A stretch of DNA of 59,168 bases from Planctomycetota bacterium (GTDB lineage: Bacteria > Planctomycetota > SZUA-567 > H5-PLA8). The notes under the pieces were generated by a model. It saw nothing but the letters and a program-made list of their open reading frames with translations, made no database searches and was not told where the DNA came from. The stretch's first letter is position 1, and every line of letters begins with the position of its first letter. A program made the translations under genes and the position numbers. Below are positions 8,999 through 18,216 of this stretch, piece by piece. The stretch lies in NCBI GenBank assembly GCA_026184295.1, contig JAHCJK010000012.1:1-59168 (forward strand). The letters are read 5' to 3'.

Positions 8999-10153
8999 TC
9001 AGGGCTTCGGCGAAGCTTCCTTGGACAGGTTGCCCGGCTTGTTCACGAACTTGAAGGCGACCGTTTTCCAGCGGGCCGTGGTCGCGATGTGAACGTTGTT
9101 GACCGGATCGTAAATGTGGTGGTGGCGCATGGGCTTGTTGTCCAGGTCCGGATCCAACTCCACGTCGAGCGTGTGCCAGGCGACCTCCTTCGGGCTGATG
9201 TAGTGGAATTTCCCGGCGCTGAACAGGCCGAAGACTTCCGCCACGGAGTCCCACGCCAGCGCAACGTCGTGCGTGCCGACCTCATCGCCCTTCAGGTCGT
9301 GCACGGTCCACTTGTCGGTCCTCGTGTTGTATTCCCACGCCCTGCCTTTCGGGAAACACCAGAAGGTCTTGGTGAGCGGGCAGTAGGTGACCGAGGCGTA
9401 GCCGATGTACTTGCGCGGGATGTCGCTGATGCGCTTCACCTCGCCGGTCTTCCAGTTCACGGCCTGGTTGCCCGCCAGATCGCTCGACCACATGTAGATC
9501 CAGTCCGGCATCTCCGGGTCCGCTTCCGAGATGCAGTACATGACCGAACGCCCTTCCTCCTTCCCGACCTGCCACTCTTTTTTGACGGGATCGAAGAGCC
9601 AGAGCCCGCTCCCGCCCAGGTAGTTTTCGCGGTATCCTTCGGGGCACTTCGTGGAATTGAACTCCTGGCACTGCGCGCTGGCCATCAGGCATGTGCCGGG
9701 CAGCATCACCAGGCCGTCGTAGGTGTGCCGGCTGCCCGCCGAAATCTTGCCCTGCCAGGTCACGCCGCCGAGTTTCTTCCCATCCTTGGTGCGCACCGCG
9801 TTGGCCGCCGTGTATTCCCTCGCGGGCACGTCCGGCGTCAGCGGGGTCCACTGGAGCGTCTTGAAATCGAACTCGTGGACGCTGTTGGGGAACTCGGCCG
9901 TGCCGTGGCCGCCGCCAAAAGCCAGGATCTTGTGGCGGTGGTGGTCGTAGACCATGCCGCTGTACGCCAGGACGTCGCCGTCGGCCTTGTACGCGAGGTT
10001 CGGGACCAGCACCTTGCAGGTCTTCTCGGGAAGATCCCTGAGCGCCGGGTTGGGTTCGATCTTCGGCGCGACGGGAACGGGCCCGTCCGCGGCGTAGGGC
10101 CGAGCGCACAAAAGGCATCCGGCCAGCACCAGTCCAGTCAGCCATCTGTTCAT
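8999..10153 (-). CDS. Exported Kelch/galactose-oxidase-like beta-propeller protein
   Basis: A 384-aa protein with a short export signal (MNRWLTGLVLAGCLLCARPYAAD). The LAGC could be a lipobox, although the hydrophobic stretch before it is short; signal-peptidase I cleavage after the PYA is the alternative. The body has Kelch-like blades: GMVYDHHRHKILAFGGGHG, VHEFDFKTLQWTPL, LWLFDPVKKEWQV, WEYNTRTDKWTVH. GAGGAG lies 9 nt before the ATG. It is divergent from regulator B (10257), sharing a 103-bp intergenic region that holds a tandem repeat, so it is probably that regulator's target. The GGGH blade resembles one in the second half of the protein at 27424-30099. No catalytic residues can be assigned; a glycan-binding or oxidase-like role is open. 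Confidence 0.8.
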   Translation of the reverse strand: MNRWLTGLVLAGCLLCARPYAADGPVPVAPKIEPNPALRDLPEKTCKVLVPNLAYKADGDVLAYSGMVYDHHRHKILAFGGGHGTAEFPNSVHEFDFKTLQWTPLTPDVPAREYTAANAVRTKDGKKLGGVTWQGKISAGSRHTYDGLVMLPGTCLMASAQCQEFNSTKCPEGYRENYLGGSGLWLFDPVKKEWQVGKEEGRSVMYCISEADPEMPDWIYMWSSDLAGNQAVNWKTGEVKRISDIPRKYIGYASVTYCPLTKTFWCFPKGRAWEYNTRTDKWTVHDLKGDEVGTHDVALAWDSVAEVFGLFSAGKFHYISPKEVAWHTLDVELDPDLDNKPMRHHHIYDPVNNVHIATTARWKTVAFKFVNKPGNLSKEASPKP

Positions 10154-10231
10154 CGCGACGGTCTCCTCTGTTTGCCTCGCCTGCTACATGGTACACCGCC
10201 GCGCGGGGCGGGATTTCCGGGATTGCAGAAG

Positions 10232-10251
10232 TGCGAGTTTATGCGATTTTA
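10232..10251 (+). promoter_or_regulatory. Tandem 10-bp direct repeat, candidate operator B
   Basis: TGCGAGTTTA is followed directly by TGCGATTTTA (9 of 10 identical), ending 5 nt before the ATG of regulator B. It lies in the region shared with the divergent Kelch gene. It occupies the place where a Shine-Dalgarno would be, so a bound protein would also block translation initiation of the start region. Operator function is inferred from position and from the matching arrangement at the two paralogs. Confidence 0.45.
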
Positions 10252-10256
10252 TCCGC

Positions 10257-11348
10257 ATGGACGCGCCCGCCCGGCGCCGGGGACGCCCCCCGGGGCACCA
10301 TCCCAAGTACCGCGCGATCGCGGCTTCCCTGCGCAAACGCATCTCCGGAGGCGCGTGGCCTCCCGGCGAGAACCTCCCGTCGCTCCGCGCGCTGGCGCGC
10401 GCCCACCGCGTTACCGAATACACGGTGCGGCTCGCCCTGAAGGCCCTGCGCAGCGACGGCTATGCCGTCCGGGCGGCCGGCGGCTGGAAAGCGGCCCGTC
10501 CCGAATCCAGTTGCGCCCCGGAAAACAACCTCGTGGTGGAGGTGCTCAACTCGGCGCTGCACCGCCACCTCGCGTCCGAGATGGGCCAGGCCCTGCAGCG
10601 CGGCATCGAGACCGGCCTGGGGCAGATGGACCTGCCCGTGTACATCGTCCACGGGCTGCTGGTCCGGCACGAACTGCCGGCGCATTTCCGCGCATTGCCG
10701 CTGCGGGGCTTCCTGCTGCTCGGCATCAAACAGAAGGCCGTCCTGCACAAATACGAGAAGCTGAAGATTCCCACGGTGCTGGTGGATGTTCCGGGCGGCG
10801 ATTTCCGGCTCCATTCCATCGGGCCGGACAACGAGGGGACCGCGTACCAGGCCACGCGGCGCCTGATCTCGCTGGGGCACCGGCGGATCGCGTTCGTGCG
10901 CCGAGTCCAGCAGACCGTCGGCGTCGATCCCGACAGCCGCGAGCGCGAACACGGGTTCGTGCGCGCCATGCGGGAAGCCCAGCTCGCGAGGCCGGCCCCG
11001 CGGGTCTTCAATCACTTCGACCGGGACCGTCCCAGGGACGGATCGCTGGCCGCCATGCTCGCGTGCCGGCCGCGCGTCACGGCCTTCGTCACCGCCGATC
11101 CGGGCATCGCGCAGTTCCTGAAAGCCGGCGCGCCGCCGTTCGGCCTGAAAGTGCCCCGGGACGTCTCGATCGTCACGTGGATGGAACACGCCGGCCCCGA
11201 AGCGCTCAGCGGCTGGCGCATCGATTTCGAGGACCTCGGGCGGCGGGCCGCGCGGCTCCTCGGCGAGCCCGTCCATCCGCCTCAACGCGTGCACGTGCCG
11301 TGCAAATGGGAAGAAGGCGCGACCATGGCCCCTCCGCCGGACGGCTGA
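10257..11348 (+). CDS. GntR-HTH / LacI-type sensor hybrid transcription regulator (paralog B)
   Basis: A 363-aa regulator starting at the ATG at 10257; the frame is open further upstream, but earlier starts would run through the divergent promoter region. An Arg-rich N-terminus (DAPARRRGRPPGHHPKY) precedes a GntR winged helix (about 20-75: RISGGAWPPGENLPSLRAL, VTEYTVRLALKALRSDGY). The sensor domain (about 95-340) shows PTVLVDVPG, IGPDNEGTAYQATRRL, GHRRIAFVRRV, VDPDSRERE and a TAFVTADPG loop. It shares GHRRIAFVRR and the VDPDSRER block with the regulator at 11374-12498 and less closely with that at 4701-5810. The neighbouring divergent Kelch gene is the likely target. It is convergent with the next regulator, with 25 bp between the stops. 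Confidence 0.88.
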   Translation: MDAPARRRGRPPGHHPKYRAIAASLRKRISGGAWPPGENLPSLRALARAHRVTEYTVRLALKALRSDGYAVRAAGGWKAARPESSCAPENNLVVEVLNSALHRHLASEMGQALQRGIETGLGQMDLPVYIVHGLLVRHELPAHFRALPLRGFLLLGIKQKAVLHKYEKLKIPTVLVDVPGGDFRLHSIGPDNEGTAYQATRRLISLGHRRIAFVRRVQQTVGVDPDSREREHGFVRAMREAQLARPAPRVFNHFDRDRPRDGSLAAMLACRPRVTAFVTADPGIAQFLKAGAPPFGLKVPRDVSIVTWMEHAGPEALSGWRIDFEDLGRRAARLLGEPVHPPQRVHVPCKWEEGATMAPPPDG

Positions 11349-11373
11349 CCGCGCGCGTGCGCCCGCGCGACGT

Positions 11374-12498
11374 TCACGCCGGACGGGGCGCCGGCCGGCC
11401 CTGCGGGGCCGGGCCGGCCGTGTTTCCCTCGCGCCAGGCGGCGCTCACGCGCTGGCACTGCACGGGCCTGCCCGGCAGCAACGACATCTGCATGGCGCGG
11501 CGGCCGAGTTCGAAGAAATCGACCGCCGGCCCCGAGATCCGGTGGTCCGCGGTGCGGCCCTGCACGCAGACGATGCTGAGGTCGCGCGGCACGGCCTTGC
11601 CTTCCGCGCGCGCCGCTTCCAGCAGGAGCACGGCCGAGGCTTCGTCCGCGCAGACGGCGGCGGTGATCTTCCGCGCCGGCGCCAGGATCGCCCGAAACGC
11701 GGGGCTCGCGCTGGTGTCCCGCGTGAAATAGGGGAAGACGGCCTCGGCGATATACGGCAGCCCGGCCTCCTTCAGAGCCTTCCGGAATCCATCGTGTCGC
11801 TCCCGGGAATCCGGATCGACCCCGCGCTCGGCGAAGCTGAGCCTCCGCACGAACGCGATGCGCCGGTGCCCCAGCGCGGCCAGGCGCCGGACGGCCTGCC
11901 GCATGGCGTCCTCGTTGTCCGCCGCGATGGCGTGGAACGGGCGTCCCGCCGCGGGCCGGTCCACCAGCACCACCGGCAGCGGCAGCTTCGCGTAGGCCAG
12001 GAATCCTTCCGGTTCCACCACGCCCACCAGCAGCAGCGCGCGCGGGCCCAACTGCAGCAGGGCGTGCGGCGGAGCGGTGCGCAGCGTGTAGCTGTGCGCC
12101 ACCAGCATGGGCGCGTCCAGTTCGCCCGCGCCCCGGTGCAGCCCCAGCAGCAACTGGTTGAAATCGCTCGTGCCCGGCGGCATTCGAAACGGGGTGGTCA
12201 CCGCGAGCAGAACCGCGCGCGCGGGCTCCATGCCGGGCTTTCGCGCCATCTGCGGCGTCGCCACCAGGCGCTTCCAGCCCGAGACCCCCACGCGGCTTTC
12301 CTGGCGCAGCAGGCCCACCGCGGCGCGCGCCGTGTCCAGGCCGACGCCGAACTCGGCGGCCAGCGCCCGCAGGGAAGGCAACGTCGTGCCCGGCGGCCAC
12401 GCCCCCGAGACCAGGCGGCCGCGCAGGGCGTCCGCCACGCGCCGGTATTCCGCGTCGGGCTGGGGCGGCCGCCCGGGTCCGCGCCTGGATCGCTTCAT
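11374..12498 (-). CDS. GntR-HTH / LacI-type sensor hybrid transcription regulator (paralog C)
   Basis: A 374-aa protein. The frame stays open far upstream, but the GntR domain starts just after the ATG at 12498 (MKRSRRGPGRPPQPDAEYRRVADALRG), which is taken as the start; no clear Shine-Dalgarno is seen. The winged helix includes LVSGAWPPGTTLPSLRALAAEFGV. The sensor shows LPVVLVDRPA, IAADNEDAMRQAVRRL, GHRRIAFVRRL, GVDPDSRERHDGF and AAVCADEASAVLLLEAA. It is the closest relative of regulator B in this window. It is divergent from the alpha/alpha-barrel gene at 12634, probably its target, with a tandem 10-bp repeat 12 nt upstream of the start codon. Confidence 0.87.
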   Translation of the reverse strand: MKRSRRGPGRPPQPDAEYRRVADALRGRLVSGAWPPGTTLPSLRALAAEFGVGLDTARAAVGLLRQESRVGVSGWKRLVATPQMARKPGMEPARAVLLAVTTPFRMPPGTSDFNQLLLGLHRGAGELDAPMLVAHSYTLRTAPPHALLQLGPRALLLVGVVEPEGFLAYAKLPLPVVLVDRPAAGRPFHAIAADNEDAMRQAVRRLAALGHRRIAFVRRLSFAERGVDPDSRERHDGFRKALKEAGLPYIAEAVFPYFTRDTSASPAFRAILAPARKITAAVCADEASAVLLLEAARAEGKAVPRDLSIVCVQGRTADHRISGPAVDFFELGRRAMQMSLLPGRPVQCQRVSAAWREGNTAGPAPQGRPAPRPA

Positions 12499-12510
12499 GC
12501 GGGGATAATT

Positions 12511-12530
12511 AACCACACAAAACCAAACAG
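12511..12530 (-). promoter_or_regulatory. Tandem 10-bp direct repeat, candidate operator C
   Basis: On the + strand AACCACACAA is followed directly by AACCAAACAG (8 of 10 identical), 12 nt upstream of the regulator C start codon and inside the region shared with the divergent gene at 12634. Same arrangement as upstream of regulators A and B, with a different sequence. Confidence 0.42.
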
Positions 12531-12633
12531 CGCAACGGAAAACCCGCCTCCGCGGCGCTCCGGAGGGGTATGCTGACCTGGCCGCACGGCGCGCGCGTGC
12601 CGTGCGGCATCGACTCCGGGAGGTTCCACATCC

Positions 12634-14412
12634 ATGCAAGACGATCTTCTCGGCGGCCTCGTGAAGCTGGCGGTCCGGCGCGCGGAGGTCGTGCGCCGGG
12701 ATGCTCCGGAGATTCTCGCCTGCGCGCGCGCCGGCAAGAACGAGTACGGGCAGGCCGGCAACTACGCCTTTCTGCAAAGCGCCTATTTCCTGGGGTTCCT
12801 GCACGCATTCGCCCACCCCGAGAACGCGCTGTACGGGCAGGCCTGGTGCAGGGAGACCGCCTGCGCCTTTACCGACGTTCTGCCCCAGTACCTGAAGGCG
12901 TCTCCCGGCAAAAAGGCCGTCACGGCCGAATGGAGCCCCCTCGGCGCGCTCGAACTCATGGAACTCCTGCGGCCCGAACCCGAGCGCCGCGAAGCCTGGA
13001 CGCACTTCGTCGAACGCTACGTCGAGTTCGCCTGCGAACGCCCCTTCGGGTTCACCTCGCCCAACCACGAGGCGTGGCGGGAACTCTTTCTCTACCGCGC
13101 CGGCCAGGTGCTCCGGCGCCCCGAACTCTGCGAGATGGGCCTCTTCCTCTGCAAGCAGGAACTCACCTACCAGACGGACGAAGGGTTCTGGGAAGAAGGC
13201 AGGCACCACGGCCCCAGCATGTCCTACAACACGCTGATGCTCGAGCCGCTGGCGTGGCTGTACCGGCTGACCGGCGACGAGGAGATCGGCGCGGCCGCCC
13301 GCCGCCTGGCGCGCTTCATGGCCGAATGGTGCTTCCCGGACGGCTGCACCGTCGGCGCTTTCGACGGCAGGCAATCGACGGCCTTCGGTTTCGGCGTGCC
13401 GGTCTGCCCGGGCCTGGAACTGGTCGCCGCAGGCCGCACGCTGCAGGCGCGCATGCTCCGGGCGCTGCAGGACCGCGAGGGCCTGGCGTCCAGCGGCCGC
13501 GGGTCCGCGTGGTACGACCATTTCGGGCTCTTCTTCCTGGGCACCGCGCTGCGGTACTATTCCGAGCAAGTCCCCGCCGCGGAAGCCGCGCAGGCCGCGC
13601 GCGAAGACGCGCCGCTGCCGGCCGATCACGACGGCACGCGCGAGGCGCACTCATCCGCCTTCGACGGGCTGATGATGCGCAAGGGGCCGTGGGTCCTCGC
13701 GCTCTCGAGCCAGAACAGCGACATCCCCCGCCAGGCACAGTCCATCTTCCGGCTCGAGCGCGGTTCGCGCATCGAACTCTGGCACGCCGGCGCGCGCCTG
13801 GCGCTGGGCATGGGCCACAACCGCAGCGACTGGCCCGTTCCCTACGCCAACGCGGTGCTGGATACCGGCTTTGCCGGCGAGACCGAGTTCGGCTGGGTCG
13901 ATCAGGCGCGCCACCCCAGCCGGCGGTCCTACTACCTGCCGCACGCCTGCCGGTCGTACCTGGCCGAAGGCTGCCCGGAACTGGCGCTGCATTTCGCCCA
14001 CGGCTCGGTCCGCTTCCGCGTCTGCATCGAGGATTCCGGCGAGGTTGGCATCGAGGCGCGCTGGCAGGTGCGAAACGTCCTGCGGCTTTGCCTCCAGGTG
14101 CCGCTGGTCGTCTGGCACGGCGCGGCGCTCCTGATCGACGGCGCCGAACGCCCGGCCGGGGAGGGCGAACCCGTGCGCGCCTCGCTGGAGGCCGTGGGCG
14201 GTCCCTGGCGTCACCGCGTCCGCCTGGGCGTGCCGGAAGGCGTGGCCACGCGCGTGCGCTATCCCTTGGATCCGCTTCGGTACTACATCGATCCTGAGAA
14301 GCCGGACGATGCGGTGCCCATCTTTCGCATGGCGCTGCTCTCAAGCCAATGGACCCAGCCGCCGCGCGAAGGCTGCGCCCGCTGGCAGTGCTCGGTCCGG
14401 CCGCTTTCGTAA
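12634..14412 (+). CDS. Heparinase II/III-like or other (alpha/alpha)-barrel glycan-processing protein
   Basis: A 592-aa protein without a signal peptide. The first ~330 residues are helical with aromatic-rich segments (AYFLGFLHAFAHPENALYGQAW, SMSYNTLMLEPLAWLYRLTGD, SAWYDHFGLFFLGTALRYYSEQ) in the manner of alpha/alpha-toroid lyases and glycosidases. The C-terminal ~250 residues look beta-rich (FDGLMMRKGPWVLALSSQNSDIPRQ, LGMGHNRSDWPV), as in the sandwich domain of heparinase-like lyases. I recognise the general two-domain plan rather than a defined family. The absence of a signal peptide suggests cytoplasmic action on imported oligosaccharides. It is divergent from regulator C. Substrate unknown. 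Confidence 0.65.
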   Translation: MQDDLLGGLVKLAVRRAEVVRRDAPEILACARAGKNEYGQAGNYAFLQSAYFLGFLHAFAHPENALYGQAWCRETACAFTDVLPQYLKASPGKKAVTAEWSPLGALELMELLRPEPERREAWTHFVERYVEFACERPFGFTSPNHEAWRELFLYRAGQVLRRPELCEMGLFLCKQELTYQTDEGFWEEGRHHGPSMSYNTLMLEPLAWLYRLTGDEEIGAAARRLARFMAEWCFPDGCTVGAFDGRQSTAFGFGVPVCPGLELVAAGRTLQARMLRALQDREGLASSGRGSAWYDHFGLFFLGTALRYYSEQVPAAEAAQAAREDAPLPADHDGTREAHSSAFDGLMMRKGPWVLALSSQNSDIPRQAQSIFRLERGSRIELWHAGARLALGMGHNRSDWPVPYANAVLDTGFAGETEFGWVDQARHPSRRSYYLPHACRSYLAEGCPELALHFAHGSVRFRVCIEDSGEVGIEARWQVRNVLRLCLQVPLVVWHGAALLIDGAERPAGEGEPVRASLEAVGGPWRHRVRLGVPEGVATRVRYPLDPLRYYIDPEKPDDAVPIFRMALLSSQWTQPPREGCARWQCSVRPLS

Positions 14413-14451
14413 GTAAGCTTCAGGCGGCCGGCCGCGTGCCGCCATGCCGGA

Positions 14452-17400
14452 TCACCACCGGAGGTTGGGATCGCGGTAGGTCGTCATCGTCTGAACCTGC
14501 GCGCTGTTGGAATAGGCCGAAACCTGCGCGCCTTTGAACGCCTGCACCCGGTATATCGCGCCGCTCGGCGGAAACGCGTCCACGTACGAGGTCGCGTTGG
14601 GGCCGGCCGTCGCGATGCGCGCCCACGGCTGCGTTCCCACCCTGCGTTCGATGTAGAAGCCTTGTTCGCCCGCCGATCCGTCCACCCAGGAAAGCGCGTA
14701 CGAACCCTGCCTGGCCGCCACGCGCAGGTTCGTCGGCGCGCCCAGCACCGGCGCGGGCTGTACCGAGATCGCGACCGTTTCGTAGCTGCTCGCCGCGCGG
14801 TTGTCCACGACCGTCAGCGTCGCCGTGAACGTGCCGGAGGCCGCGTACACGTGCGTGGCCGTGACGCCGGTGGCCGTCTGTCCGTCGCCGAAATCCCACG
14901 CGTACGAAACGATCGAGCCGTCCGGGTCCGAGGAGCCGGACGCGCTGAACGAGACGGTAAGCGGCGCGACGCCGCTCGTGGGCGCGGCCGAGATCGCCGC
15001 CAGGGGCTTGGCGTTGACGACGATCGCAACGCCCGCGGAAACCGTCTGCGCGCCCAGGTTGTCGGTCGCGACGGCGGTAAGCGTGTAGGCGCCCGCGGGC
15101 GGGGTCGTCCAGGTGAAGGCGAACGGCGCGGCGGTGTCTTCGCCCAGTTTGTGGGCGCCTTCGTAGAATTCCACCTTCGCCACGCTGCCGTCGCTGTCCG
15201 TCGCGCTGGCCGCGATCGCCACGTCGGAGCCGGCGGTGAAGACCGCGTTGTCCGCGGGCGAGGTGATGGCGACCGCGGGCGGCGCGTTGGGCGGCGTGAC
15301 GGTGATGCTGACGGTCGCGACGTTGCTGTCCGCGCTCCCGTCGTTGGCCTTGAAGGTGAAACTGTCGGGGCCGGAATAATTCGCATCCGGCGTGTAGGTC
15401 CGGTTCGCTCCCGTGCCGCTCAGCGACCCGTGCGTAGGAGCATCGACGATGCCGTACGTGAGCGCGTCGTTTTCGGGATCGCTCGCCGCCAGCACGATCG
15501 CCTTCGCGGTGTTTGCGGCGGTGGTGACGTTTTGATCGGAAGCCACGGGCGGATCGTTCTGGCTCGCGATGCTGATCGTCACCGTGGCCACGTTGCTGTC
15601 CACGGTCCCGTCGTTCACTTTAAAGGTAAAGCTGTCGCTGCCGAAATAATCGTGGTCCGGCGTATAGGTCAGGTTTGCCCCCGTGCCGCTCAGCGATCCA
15701 TGCGTGGGTCCCGTGACGATGCTGTAGGTGAGCGGGTCGTTTTCGGGATCGCTCGCGACCAGCGTAATCGGCTTCGCCGTGTCTTCGGTGGCGTTCACCG
15801 CCTGGTCGGAGGCCACGGGCGCGTCGTTGTGGGCCTGCACGTTCAGCGGCTGCGAACCGACGTTGCTCACGACGTCGCCGCTGGTCGTGACCTGGAATTC
15901 GATCGTGCGCTGGGCGGTCGAAGGGGTATTGCTGGTCACGTCAAAGGTCACGGCGCGCAGCGCCGCCTGGTAGGTCGCCAGGGAATGTTCCACCGCGGGC
16001 GCCTTGGGGGTGATGGTCAGCGTGCCCGAGGCATAGGCGGCGTCGAAGTTCGCGTCCGAGAGCGCAAGCCGGTCGCTGCCGGACTCGAAATTCCCGGCGA
16101 TCTTCGCGGTGGCCTTCTTGAGCAGCACGCCCGTCTCGGCGCTGCCGAGCGCGAGGCCGGGGTCCACGGCGGTGGCGGGGCCGTCTTCGACGTACGTCTG
16201 GGCGACGTTCGAAACCGTCACCACCGGGGGATCGGCGTCGCGCGAGGCCATGTAGATGTGCTGCGCGGCCAGGCCCAGCGATTTGCCGTCTCCCGCATAG
16301 CAGACGCCGTACATCTTTTCGGCGGCGCCGGGGCCGGCCACTTCGTGCTTGGTCCAGGTGGCGCCGCCGTCGGGGGAGGTGTACGCGTAATCGCCCCAGG
16401 CCGCGGCGGCGATGTGCGTGCCGTCCGCGGACATGCTCACGCCCAGGAATTCCTTCGGGTTTCCCGTGCCCGCGGGCGAACAGGCCGTCCAGGTCGCGCC
16501 GCTGTCGCTCGACACGTACACATAATCGCCGGTGCCGGCGCTGTTGTCGGCCGCCGCGGCCATGCTCGCGCCGTCGGACGAGATCGAGACCGCGTAGAAG
16601 TAGCGCGTGTTGCCCGCCCCGGCCGGCGTGCGCTGCGTCCACGTCGCGCCGCTGTCCGTGGAGGTGTAGACGTAATCGTTGACGGCGCTTGCCACCATCT
16701 TGGAACCGTCCGACGAGACCGAGACCGACTGCCACGACTTGGTCACGCCGGCGCCGGCGGGTTCGCGCTTGGTCCAGGTGGAACCGTTGTCCGTGGAGGT
16801 GTAGATGTAGTCGCTCTGCGCCGCCGCCGCCAGCATGGACCCGTTGCTGGAATACGAAACCGACCGCCAGCTTTTGGTGACGCCCGTTCCAGCGGGCTGG
16901 CACTTGGTCCAGTTCGCCCCGTTGTCGGTGGAGGTGTAGACGTAGTTCCCGCTGGCCGCGACGGCCATGCGCGTTCCGTCCGACGAGACCGCCGCGCCGC
17001 GCCAGGCGAGGTTGGTCGAAGGCGACGCGGGCTCGCAGATCGTCCAGGTCGCGCCGCCGTCCGTGGACGTGTAAACGGGATGCCCGTTCTGCTCCAGGCT
17101 GGCGACCGCCTTGCTGCCGTTGCCCGAGAGCCCGATCGCGTTGACGCGCATGTATATGTTGGGCGGCTGAACGAGCGTCCAGGTGGCGCCGTCGTCGGTG
17201 GACTGATAGACGTTGCTCCCGTACCCGCCGTCCACGCTGGTCACCAGCTTCGAACCGTTCGGCGCGTACGCGACGCAATGCCACACTTTGGCGACGCCCG
17301 CGCCGGCGGGCTCGCGCTTGGTCCAGCTCGCGCCGCCGTCGCTGGAGGTGTACACGTAGTCGGAGTCGGCGCAGACCGCGATTTTCGTGCCGTCCGACGA

Positions 17401-18216
17401 GGATGAGATCGAATACCAGTTCTTGGTCACGCCGGAACCCGCGGGCGTGCGCGCGGACCACGTCCCGCCGCCGTCGGCCGAGGTGTACACGTAGTTGCCG
17501 TAGGCCGCGCCGCTGATCTTGGAACCGTCGGAGGAAAGGGCCACCGAGAACCAGCGGCGAGCGACCCCTGTCCCCGCGGGCTCACGCTTGGTCCACCCCG
17601 ATCCGCTGTCGGTCGAGGTATAGATGTAGTCGTTATCCGCAGCGGCGGCGATGGCCGTGCCGTCGGACGAAAGGGCCACGCCCAGCCAGGTCTTCGTGGT
17701 CGCGCCCGCGGGCTGCAGTTTGGTCCAGTTCGCGCCGCTGTCGGAGGAGTAATACACGTAGTCGCCGCTCGCGCAGGCGGCCATCTTCGTGCCGTCCGAC
17801 GAGATCGCGACCGAACGCCAGGCTTTCGCCGTGGCGCCGGCCGGCTGCCGTTGCGTCCAGGTCGCGCCGCCGTCGGAGGACGTGTACACGTAGTCGGCGT
17901 CGGCGCAGGTGATCGCGCGGGTGCCGTCGGACGAGGAGGCCACCGAGTACCAGCTCAAGGCCGAGGTCCGTACGCCCGGCCCGGCGGGAAAGCGCTGCGT
18001 GTAGCTGCTGCCGCCGTCGGTGGAGGTGTAGACGCAATCGAAGCGGCCGCCGAGAAAGGCCTTGCCGCCGTCGTTCGAATAGGCCGCGCAGCGCCAGTAG
18101 GAACGCGCGCCGCTGACGTCGCGCAGGTGCCAGGTGTACGACTCGGCCCAGGCCGAGGAGGCTGCCAGCATCAGGGCCAGCCATGGCGTGAATTGAGACG
18201 GTCCGCGGCGAAGCAT
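14452..18216 (-). CDS. Giant secreted protein: 13 Asp-box repeats, cadherin-like, Ig-like, PKD and FN3 domains
   Basis: A 1254-aa exported protein. GGGAG precedes the ATG at 18216 and the signal peptide reads MLRRGPSQFTPWLALMLAASSAWA. Residues ~30-660 hold 13 units of about 45 aa, each with an Asp box SxDxGxxW (for example TSSDGGATW; the first ends in Tyr) and a following SSDGT turn, as in BNR/sialidase-like or Ycf48-like propellers. Then come a ~140-aa region, two near-identical cadherin-like modules (about 800-1000, each with ASDPENDxLTY and GSLSGTGAN), a Big-type Ig module (about 1000-1090), a PKD domain (YAWDFGDG near 1109) and a terminal FN3 domain (SYALSWVDGSAGEQGFYIERR). No anchor or sorting signal is obvious. 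A role as an adhesin or surface glycan-binding protein fits. Thirteen blades could make two propellers. Confidence 0.88.
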   Translation of the reverse strand: MLRRGPSQFTPWLALMLAASSAWAESYTWHLRDVSGARSYWRCAAYSNDGGKAFLGGRFDCVYTSTDGGSSYTQRFPAGPGVRTSALSWYSVASSSDGTRAITCADADYVYTSSDGGATWTQRQPAGATAKAWRSVAISSDGTKMAACASGDYVYYSSDSGANWTKLQPAGATTKTWLGVALSSDGTAIAAAADNDYIYTSTDSGSGWTKREPAGTGVARRWFSVALSSDGSKISGAAYGNYVYTSADGGGTWSARTPAGSGVTKNWYSISSSSDGTKIAVCADSDYVYTSSDGGASWTKREPAGAGVAKVWHCVAYAPNGSKLVTSVDGGYGSNVYQSTDDGATWTLVQPPNIYMRVNAIGLSGNGSKAVASLEQNGHPVYTSTDGGATWTICEPASPSTNLAWRGAAVSSDGTRMAVAASGNYVYTSTDNGANWTKCQPAGTGVTKSWRSVSYSSNGSMLAAAAQSDYIYTSTDNGSTWTKREPAGAGVTKSWQSVSVSSDGSKMVASAVNDYVYTSTDSGATWTQRTPAGAGNTRYFYAVSISSDGASMAAAADNSAGTGDYVYVSSDSGATWTACSPAGTGNPKEFLGVSMSADGTHIAAAAWGDYAYTSPDGGATWTKHEVAGPGAAEKMYGVCYAGDGKSLGLAAQHIYMASRDADPPVVTVSNVAQTYVEDGPATAVDPGLALGSAETGVLLKKATAKIAGNFESGSDRLALSDANFDAAYASGTLTITPKAPAVEHSLATYQAALRAVTFDVTSNTPSTAQRTIEFQVTTSGDVVSNVGSQPLNVQAHNDAPVASDQAVNATEDTAKPITLVASDPENDPLTYSIVTGPTHGSLSGTGANLTYTPDHDYFGSDSFTFKVNDGTVDSNVATVTISIASQNDPPVASDQNVTTAANTAKAIVLAASDPENDALTYGIVDAPTHGSLSGTGANRTYTPDANYSGPDSFTFKANDGSADSNVATVSITVTPPNAPPAVAITSPADNAVFTAGSDVAIAASATDSDGSVAKVEFYEGAHKLGEDTAAPFAFTWTTPPAGAYTLTAVATDNLGAQTVSAGVAIVVNAKPLAAISAAPTSGVAPLTVSFSASGSSDPDGSIVSYAWDFGDGQTATGVTATHVYAASGTFTATLTVVDNRAASSYETVAISVQPAPVLGAPTNLRVAARQGSYALSWVDGSAGEQGFYIERRVGTQPWARIATAGPNATSYVDAFPPSGAIYRVQAFKGAQVSAYSNSAQVQTMTTYRDPNLRW

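Noticed and set aside
14662..17406. 914-aa plus-strand frame opposite the Asp-box protein
   Set aside because: Periodic Arg/Gly/Val product that simply mirrors the repeats of the real gene on the other strand.
14452..18216. Regular repeats considered as a CRISPR or DNA satellite
   Set aside because: The period is a coding unit of about 45 codons with the Asp-box motif, and there are no unique spacers.
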